A stretch of DNA of 64,000 nucleotides, taken from the NCBI GenBank assembly GCA_963777915.1, contig CAVZSH010000003.1:372001-436000 (forward strand), given 5' to 3'. The position numbers and the translations under genes are program-made. Below, piece after piece: positions 58,729-64,000 of the stretch. Numbering within the stretch: position 1 is the first letter of the stretch; each line of letters starts with the position of its first letter. Origin of the DNA: CAVUPF01 sp963777915 (GTDB taxonomy: Bacteria; Actinomycetota; Thermoleophilia; Solirubrobacterales; 70-9). The notes under the pieces are model-generated. The model was not told the DNA's origin. It saw only the letters and a list, made by a program, of their open reading frames with translations, and ran no database searches.

Positions 58729-60513
58729 TCAGGTCTTCTGGTACAGCGGCCCGTCACCGCCCTCAGGCGGGGTGAGACGGCCGCCCTTGGCGGTGATCGC
58801 GCCGCACTGGACGCAGTTGGTGTAGTTGACGATCACGTTGACGTCGCCGGACTCGGGAGCGTCGTCGGGGATCTCGTAGACGCCGGCCGGGCACATCCAC
58901 CGCCAGGTCTCGGCCACCTCGCGGGAGACGCGCTTCTGCACACGGATGTGATTGGGGGCGTCGTCGCGGGTGGCGTTGCCAGTGATGAAGACGCTGGAGA
59001 GCTTGTCGAAGGTGAGCTCACCGTCGGGCTGGGGATAGCCGTCCTTGCTGTCGCCGATGAACATAGGCTTCGCGTCGTTGCGGTGCAGCTTCCAGCGCCC
59101 ACCGGGGAAGCGGCCCTTGCTGAGGATCATCATGCCGACCAGCGGCATGCCCTTGAGCAGGCCCTTCTGGAAGGGCTGGCGGGCGTTGCGCTGCTCGTAG
59201 AGGCCCTTGCCCACGATCGACTCCGCGATCGCCTCCTCATAGGCGGAGAAGTCGTTGCTCTCCGCCTTGAGCGAGGCGTAGAGCTGCTCGGCGGCGAGCA
59301 TCCCCGACTTGATCGCGTAGTGGACCCCCTTAAGCGCCGTCAGGTTCATCATTCCTGCGGCGTCGCCTACCAGCACGGCCCCGGGCGCGGAGAGCTTCGG
59401 CATCGCCCAGTAGCCCCCTGCGGGAAGCGCCTTGGCGCCCCAGCTGATCCGCTCGCCCCCAGCGAGGACCTCGCGCACCATCGGGTGCGTCTTGAACTCC
59501 TGCAGGAGGTCGTGCGCGGAGGTGGTGGCGTCGGCGTAGTCGAGATCGACGATGAAGCCGATCGAGACCAGGTGCTCGCCGGTCTTCTCGTCCTTCATCG
59601 GATAGACCCAGGAGCCGCCGATCTGGCCGTACTTCGAGGAGATCTTCAGCGGCCAGCCACCTACTGTGTGGATCACGCGGTCAAGCGGCCTGGCAACCTT
59701 CCAGACCTCTTTGACGCCAAGCTCCCAGACCTGTGGCTCGCGCTCCTCGGCGAGGTCGAACTCGCGCACCGCCACGTCGGTGAGATGGCCCCAGCAGCCC
59801 TCGGCGAGCACGGTCGCCTTGGCGGCGATATCGGTGCCGGGCTCGAAGTTGCCAAGCTCCTCGCCCTCTTGACCGCGACCCTTGTCGCCGGAGCGGACGC
59901 CGAGGACCGCGCCGTCGGAGACGATCAGCTGCGTCGCCGCGGTCTCGGTCAGCAGGTAGGCGCCGGCCTCCTCGGCCTGGCGCTGCATGTAGCGGCAGAG
60001 GGCGGAGACCGAGATCACCTCGTTGCCGTGGTTGCGAAGCGGCGGGGGCGGCGGGATGCGGAGCTTGCTCTTGCCGTTGGGCAAGAGGTAGATCGCCTCC
60101 TTCTTCACCTCGCCGAATGCGAAGCCCTCCTGGCGCCACTGCTCGCGGCTCAGGTCGGGGAAGAGCTCTTGCAGAGGGCCTGGACGCATCACGGCGCCGG
60201 AGAGGTTGTGAGCGCCGCAGGTCTTCGCCTTCTCGATCACCGCGACAGGTACCTCGCCGAGGCGCTCCATCGTCTCGGGATCGTCGGCGAGTAGCCGCAA
60301 CAGGCGATTGGCGCAGGCAAGCCCGGCCGTCCCACCGCCGACGATCGCGACACCGATCTCGATCCGCTCGTCCTCGCCGTCGAGGGAGCGCTTGATGAAC
60401 TCGCCACCGGGGTCGACCGGGGGCCGGAAGTCCGCCGGGGAAACCTTGCCGTTTCCGCCTCTCGAAGCCATCCTGGTCCCCGTCCTTTCCGCTCCATGCT
60501 TTCCGATACTCAT
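58729..60513 (-). CDS. Electron transfer flavoprotein-ubiquinone oxidoreductase-like (ETF-QO)
   Basis: 594-residue FAD protein that passes electrons from ETF to quinone; partners include acyl-CoA dehydrogenases such as that at 24.1 kb. N-terminal VAIVGGGTAGLACANRLLRLL (~55-75), CGAHNLSGAVMRPG, KISSKYGQIGGSWVYP, and GAVLVGDAAGMMNLTALKGVHYAIKSGMLAAEQ are typical. The Fe-S domain keeps CPAGVYE and NCVQC, but the fourth cysteine is absent (NCVQCGAIT where relatives have NCVHCKTC). ATG 60471 (MASRGGNGK) with a better purine-rich site may be the true start. Confidence 0.88.
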   Translation of the reverse strand: MSIGKHGAERTGTRMASRGGNGKVSPADFRPPVDPGGEFIKRSLDGEDERIEIGVAIVGGGTAGLACANRLLRLLADDPETMERLGEVPVAVIEKAKTCGAHNLSGAVMRPGPLQELFPDLSREQWRQEGFAFGEVKKEAIYLLPNGKSKLRIPPPPPLRNHGNEVISVSALCRYMQRQAEEAGAYLLTETAATQLIVSDGAVLGVRSGDKGRGQEGEELGNFEPGTDIAAKATVLAEGCWGHLTDVAVREFDLAEEREPQVWELGVKEVWKVARPLDRVIHTVGGWPLKISSKYGQIGGSWVYPMKDEKTGEHLVSIGFIVDLDYADATTSAHDLLQEFKTHPMVREVLAGGERISWGAKALPAGGYWAMPKLSAPGAVLVGDAAGMMNLTALKGVHYAIKSGMLAAEQLYASLKAESNDFSAYEEAIAESIVGKGLYEQRNARQPFQKGLLKGMPLVGMMILSKGRFPGGRWKLHRNDAKPMFIGDSKDGYPQPDGELTFDKLSSVFITGNATRDDAPNHIRVQKRVSREVAETWRWMCPAGVYEIPDDAPESGDVNVIVNYTNCVQCGAITAKGGRLTPPEGGDGPLYQKT

Positions 60514-60582
60514 GAGGTCTACGGCGACACTTTATGCGATTGATTGACGAGTCAGTCAACCACCGACGAAGTCTCCGCCGAG

Positions 60583-60699
60583 ATGGAGCAACTACGGCGG
60601 GATTTAGACGATGGCAGCTGGGATGAGCGCTACGGACACCTGCGCGAGCAGCAAGAGCTGGACGTTGGGCTGCGGCCGGTGGTCTTCCAGGTTGACTGA
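60583..60699 (+). pseudogene. Methyltransferase C-terminal fragment
   Basis: 38 codons: MEQLRRDLDDGSWDERYGHL then REQQELDVGLRPVVFQVD. The pattern DLxxGxWDxRxGxLRxxxxxDxGLR is that of the last residues of SAM-dependent methyltransferases. No upstream body is present. Confidence 0.45.
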
Positions 60700-60744
60700 G
60701 GAGCAGTAACTCGTCCCCGGGCGACGGAGACAGGGGAGGAGTCG

Positions 60745-60774
60745 GGCTCCGATCCCCAAACGGAGATCGGAGCC
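60745..60774. terminator. Strong hairpin
   Basis: GGCTCCGATC (60745-60754) is the exact complement of GATCGGAGCC (60765-60774) with a 10-base loop. It could end transcription of a short minus-strand reading frame (60785-60844) or of the plus-strand fragment. No U-tract. Confidence 0.5.
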
Positions 60775-60784
60775 GCAGTCAGCG

Positions 60785-60844
60785 CTAGCCCTGCTTGTGG
60801 ATCGAGACCATCGGGACGACCTGCTCCGTCTTTGCGATTTTCAC
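60785..60844 (-). CDS. Possible 19-residue peptide
   Basis: GTG at 60844 opens VKIAKTEQVVPMVSIHKQG and a TAG stop, 11 bases before a strong hairpin; AAGGGGGTGAG lies upstream. Such isolated peptides can be leader peptides, but this may be chance or a fragment of an enolase-type N-terminus. Confidence 0.2.
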   Translation of the reverse strand: MKIAKTEQVVPMVSIHKQG

Positions 60845-61029
60845 CTGACTCACCCCCTTCGGATTCGCGGCGTGCCTGCTTGAGATCGCGCTCTGAGAGC
60901 GCATTGCTTTAGACCTTTTGAGTGATCTGGTCAGTTCCGCTAATCCGGTTATTTGTGGGAATCGGGTCCTTTGCAGGGAATACGATGGAGTGATCGAAGG
61001 TCGCTGCCCAACGATTGGAGGAAGCTCGC

Positions 61030-61659
61030 TTGGTCCCAAAGCCGAACACCAAGGCACCGGCGAAACCGCCCGAGGTCATCGACCCGCGCCTGGTCAGGGC
61101 GCTCGGTCACCCTCTCCGTGCAGATCTCCTGGCCAGCCTCAACGAAAAGGTCGCCAGCCCCAACGAACTGGCCAAGCAGCTGGGCGAGGGGCTGAGCCAG
61201 GTCAGCTACCACGTCAATGTCCTGCTCGAGTGCGACTGCCTGGAACTGGTCAAGACCGAGCCGCGGCGCGGTGCGGTCGAGCACTACTACCGGGCGACCT
61301 CGCGCGCCTTCCTCAATGCCGAGGAGTTCGCACAGCTGCCGGAGTCGATCCGGCCGGGGATGAGCGCGACCCTGCTGCGGGCGGTGATCGACGATGCCGC
61401 GGCCGCCCTCAGCACCCACGTCCTCGATTCCCGCGAGGACAGGCACCTGAGCTGGACGCCGATGATCATCGATGAGGCCGGGTGGGAAGACCTGACGACG
61501 TTGCTCTCCGACAGCCTCGACCGGGCGCTGGAGATCCAGGCCGAATGCGCCGAGCGGCTGACGGGCGCGGTCGAAGAGGAGGGCTTCTCAGCGTCGGTGA
61601 CGCTGCTGGGCTTCCCGACTCCGACCGCGGAGCAGAAGAAAGCTGCGAAGGCGTCCTGA
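61030..61659 (+). CDS. Winged-helix (ArsR-like) transcriptional regulator
   Basis: 209 residues from TTG 61030, preceded at 7 bases by GGAGGAAG. Residues ~15-85 form the winged helix: DPRLVRALGHPLRADLLASLNEKVASPNELAKQLGEGLSQVSYHVNVLLECDCLELVKTEPRRGAVEHYYRAT. The C-terminal half is helical (DLTTLLSDSLDRALEIQAECAERL) and may be a dimerisation or ligand part. No metal-binding cysteines of ArsR type are seen. The target is unknown. Confidence 0.85.
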   Translation: MVPKPNTKAPAKPPEVIDPRLVRALGHPLRADLLASLNEKVASPNELAKQLGEGLSQVSYHVNVLLECDCLELVKTEPRRGAVEHYYRATSRAFLNAEEFAQLPESIRPGMSATLLRAVIDDAAAALSTHVLDSREDRHLSWTPMIIDEAGWEDLTTLLSDSLDRALEIQAECAERLTGAVEEEGFSASVTLLGFPTPTAEQKKAAKAS

Positions 61660-61797
61660 GCAACTTCGATCGAGCCCAGGTGCGGATACAGCAACGGTTC
61701 CACCAGGTTCCAGTGAAGGTGTTTTCGGCCGGGCGCCATCCTCAGAGATCTGGCGAAGCACGATCGCCGGGACCGCATGTTCGCTCGATCGACGAAA

Positions 61798-62319
61798 TCA
61801 CACTCGAGGATGCAGCCGCCCTTGGTCTTGATGATGACGCGCGCGAGGGTCAGCGAAGGACGCGCCTTCTTCCAGCATCGCCCAGCAGCCGCCGAAGGCG
61901 ATCCCCGTGGCAGCCAACAGAGCAAGGAAGATCGGCAATTGGACGGTGCCTTCATCTGTAATGGTTCTTTCGACGTGGAAGATGGGCGGGTCAACGATTC
62001 GGAAGAGGATCAGCAGCACCGACACGATGCCGAGGATTGCGACCACCGCGTTGATCGGAATAGGAGGCCTGTGGACAGAGTTCGTGATGCGTAGCGCCGC
62101 CACGGCGAACGTGGCGATGATCGCGATCGCGAGAACGATCGGGATGTAGTCGAGTGCTTCCCAGGCGCTTTTCCCTGGCTCGACACTTTGAATGGCAAAA
62201 AGCAGATTGGAAGTGTTGATCACCTTGACCCCAAACCAATGGAAGAACGTGAGGACGAAGAGCAGGATCGCCGAGATACCAGCGACCCTCTCGCCGTTGC
62301 TGAGTCTGCCTAGCTCCAT
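61798..62319 (-). CDS. Four-span membrane protein of unknown function
   Basis: 173 residues from ATG 62319 (MELGRLSNGERVAG), preceded by GGGGGAG. Membrane spans: ISAILLFVLTFFHWFGV, YIPIVLAIAIIATFAVAALRI, INAVVAILGIVSVLLILFRIV, and FLALLAATGIAFGGCWAML. The C-terminus is basic. A frame upstream to 62409 is not family-like. Overlaps nothing. The role is unknown. Confidence 0.75.
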   Translation of the reverse strand: MELGRLSNGERVAGISAILLFVLTFFHWFGVKVINTSNLLFAIQSVEPGKSAWEALDYIPIVLAIAIIATFAVAALRITNSVHRPPIPINAVVAILGIVSVLLILFRIVDPPIFHVERTITDEGTVQLPIFLALLAATGIAFGGCWAMLEEGASFADPRARHHQDQGRLHPRV

Positions 62320-62413
62320 CTGCCACTCCCCCTTTTCTCCGCACGGAACGACCGCGGCGATGATACACCGGCGCCAGAAAGTCAGGCGTCGCTTCCGTGG
62401 CACGGCCATGCCT

Positions 62414-63364
62414 TTAGCCTTCGGGAATCTGCTCGCCTACCGCCGTAACGAGGAAGGGGGCATAGAGCTTCCTACTAGCTCCACCAACTCTGACTCGCTT
62501 ACTAACTCTGTAACGACCGGGAAGCACATCGGAGGGTACTTCAAAGCTCTCACACATGCCTGCTTCACCGGAGCGCAAAAGCCCCAAAGCTTCCAGCCAC
62601 GGGCCCGGTGGGCTTGCTGCGTCCAAAACCCAACTTCCGTTGTCGAACCGTTCGAACTCGAATTCTTGCCCAGCTCCGACTGGCAGCGTTCCAAAGTTTT
62701 CAATTCGGAAGTCAACCTTTCCGCCCGCAGGTACCTGTTGAACGCTTGGAGTTAACCTAACGTGTATCGTCGGTTTAACAACTCGAGCATATTCCTCATA
62801 GCGTCCGAGAACTTTACCATCCGAGAGACGGTTAAACGTGATCGTTACACGATAAAAACCTTGTGCCCGTAGCTCGCCGAGCCACATTCGGACTTTCTGC
62901 ATGCGCGATACCAAGGTGTATTTGTTCAATCGCGATGAGACTATCTTCGTCGGCACTCCCCCTCGGTCAACACGAGCTATCTGCGCCCGCACAACCCAGT
63001 TCAGATCGAAGTTACCGTTAGTCGGAGACCTACCGTAGAACCGAAAACCGACTGCCCCTTCACCAACAACAATCGACCGTGTAAGGACGAGGCTGGTGTG
63101 ACGCGGGGCAAATGGCAGCTGCCCCGATGGAGGAACCGCCCTCGCTCTTGGAAGCATTTGCAATGGCGCCCTGTAGTCTCGCACCACCGTCGGTTCGCAG
63201 CTTGTTGGGTTAAACGGTGCGGCCGGTGCACCCGCGGCCGAGACGGCGGCGCATGTCAATGTCACTGTGATGATTATTGCGACGCCGCAATACCCGGCAC
63301 CGCAACATCGGCCCAACTGGGCGAGCCCTTCGCTGCCGTCTCGGCCGAGTGTCTTAGCCTTCAC
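62414..63364 (-). CDS. Secreted hypothetical protein with Ig-like domain
   Basis: 316 residues, with an N-terminal signal segment (GVAIIITVTLTCAAVSAAGAPAAPF, around 27-51; the true start may be nearer to it). The body has beta-strand patterning (LVLTRSIVVGEGAVGFRFYGRSP; WVVRAQIARVDRGG) and a C-terminal Ig/CARDB-like fold (VRLTPSVQQVPAGGKVDFRIENFGTLPVGAGQEFEFERF; LPGRYRVSKRVRVGG). GC is lower than in core genes. It lies 21 bases downstream of the trypsin-like protease gene, suggesting a secreted pair. Confidence 0.65.
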   Translation of the reverse strand: MKAKTLGRDGSEGLAQLGRCCGAGYCGVAIIITVTLTCAAVSAAGAPAAPFNPTSCEPTVVRDYRAPLQMLPRARAVPPSGQLPFAPRHTSLVLTRSIVVGEGAVGFRFYGRSPTNGNFDLNWVVRAQIARVDRGGVPTKIVSSRLNKYTLVSRMQKVRMWLGELRAQGFYRVTITFNRLSDGKVLGRYEEYARVVKPTIHVRLTPSVQQVPAGGKVDFRIENFGTLPVGAGQEFEFERFDNGSWVLDAASPPGPWLEALGLLRSGEAGMCESFEVPSDVLPGRYRVSKRVRVGGASRKLYAPFLVTAVGEQIPEG

Positions 63365-63385
63365 CTTACTCTACCGTCCACCTCT

Positions 63386-64000
63386 TCAGGGGACCGCCTT
63401 GATTTGCAGGTTCCCCATGCCAGGAGCATGCAGTATACCAACCGCATGACCGACAACAACGCCATCTTCTTCCGCCGGTGACCCGAGGACCGGGGTGAAC
63501 AGCTTATGTCCGCCGGTCCAGGTGCCCAATGCCGCCCCGGTGCGCAGATCCCAGACTGGACCGCCGCTATCGCCCGGTATCGTGTGCAATCCTACGATTT
63601 CCCATACCCACTCTGGATAAGCGGAATGCAGGAAGTACTCTTCTTTCAGTCCAGTAATCTGACCGCAAGCAGTTCCACCTTCGATGCCAGAGTTGCAAGC
63701 GAGCTCACCTGCGTACGGGACCGAGGGGCTCGCGGTCTTCTGTGCGTATCCACTGGAGACCCAGATCCATTCAGGGGTACCGAATCCGTCCTTCAGATGA
63801 ATCGCCTCAGCATCAGTTGCATATCCTTCCACTGGTACGCCATATGCTCTGCGAGTCAGTTGGCCGATCGCGAATTCAACGTCTTTCCCTTTTTCCTTGG
63901 CATATCTGAACACTGTTGCTCCCTGTTGGAAACAGTGTCCAGCAGTCAAGGCGAAACGTTCCCAGAGATATTCTCCATTTGATTTTTTTGTTCCTGTCTT
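63386..64000 (-). CDS. Trypsin-like serine protease (5' end outside window)
   Basis: The frame is open to the right edge; the visible ~204 residues contain LTAGHCFQQ (catalytic His), ATDAEAIHL (probable Asp) and GLHTIPGDSGGPVWD (catalytic Ser), with CNSGIEGGTACGQITG as a cysteine-containing segment. Family members are secreted endopeptidases. The signal peptide and start lie beyond base 64000. Confidence 0.85.
   Translation of the reverse strand, partial: KTGTKKSNGEYLWERFALTAGHCFQQGATVFRYAKEKGKDVEFAIGQLTRRAYGVPVEGYATDAEAIHLKDGFGTPEWIWVSSGYAQKTASPSVPYAGELACNSGIEGGTACGQITGLKEEYFLHSAYPEWVWEIVGLHTIPGDSGGPVWDLRTGAALGTWTGGHKLFTPVLGSPAEEDGVVVGHAVGILHAPGMGNLQIKAVP

Noticed and set aside
60785..61057. 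90-codon minus frame before the winged-helix gene
   Set aside because: Mostly antisense to the regulator start; only the last 19 codons with their own GTG are worth a note.

Overview
This is a GC-rich bacterial chromosome segment. Gene content and order (rpmG-secE-nusG-rplK-rplA, rplJ-rplL, rpoB-rpoC, then fusA-tuf-rpsJ-rplC-rplD-rplW-rplB), very high GC, frequent GTG/TTG starts and many one-base TGATG stop/start overlaps suggest an actinobacterium. The style of the neighbouring genes (Ala/Arg-rich membrane proteins, an ETF-QO, an acyl-CoA dehydrogenase, a large serine recombinase placed in a sigma gene) fits class Thermoleophilia (Solirubrobacterales), but that placement is inference.

Bases 1-25,240 are mostly core genome. 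The ribosomal and RNA polymerase genes lie on the minus strand, except rpsL-rpsG (7142-8007), which are inverted with a membrane-protein gene in front of them, so the usual rpoC-rpsL-rpsG-fusA order is broken. Between rpsG and rpoC lie a HAD-like protein, an FMO-type monooxygenase, decayed antitoxin and transposase remnants, a HicBA toxin-antitoxin pair and a small MITE-like element with perfect 8-bp target duplications. Upstream of rpmG are an XRE/nucleotidyltransferase pair and an acyl-CoA dehydrogenase.

Bases 25,285-57,100 are accessory DNA. A 558-bp direct repeat carrying tRNA-like debris (25,285 and 32,547) encloses an ImmA/IrrE-DUF4411 pair (the second gene frameshifted), a flavin split-barrel protein, a large secreted PKD-type protein and an IS3 element. 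A tyrosine recombinase (34,136-35,086) follows. Its stop codon sits inside a 19-bp site, CGATAACTAGGGATTATCG, which recurs exactly inverted at 41,004-41,022. The 5.9 kb between the two sites holds a glycosyltransferase and a sugar aminotransferase on one strand, convergent with a 1206-residue nuclease-STAND ATPase-repeat protein resembling Avs antiphage proteins. The layout predicts a recombinase-inverted segment that swaps which gene set follows the recombinase; I regard it as the best candidate for an undescribed system here. It is followed by an acetyltransferase, an unrecognised soluble/membrane gene pair, a decayed SEFIR/TIR-like gene, a second giant nuclease-NTPase protein (42,996-47,936), a dnaE2 remnant and a MobF relaxase. 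Broken 3' ends of relaxase genes also occur near 27.6 and 33.8 kb, pointing to repeated arrival and decay of mobilizable elements.

From 51.4 kb come a membrane protein, a basic winged-helix protein, an HU protein and a Pat-like acetyltransferase. A sigma-70-like gene is then cut in two (53,799-54,204 and 56,918-57,059) by a 2.7-kb large-serine-recombinase element. Removing the element between its 5-bp GGACG repeats restores a single 180-residue reading frame, as in the B. subtilis skin/sigK arrangement. The right end carries a zinc-ribbon protein between short repeats, a broken alpha/beta hydrolase, ETF-ubiquinone oxidoreductase, a winged-helix regulator, a membrane protein, a secreted protein and a trypsin-like protease cut by the window edge. 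I saw no rRNA, no intact tRNA and no CRISPR array.
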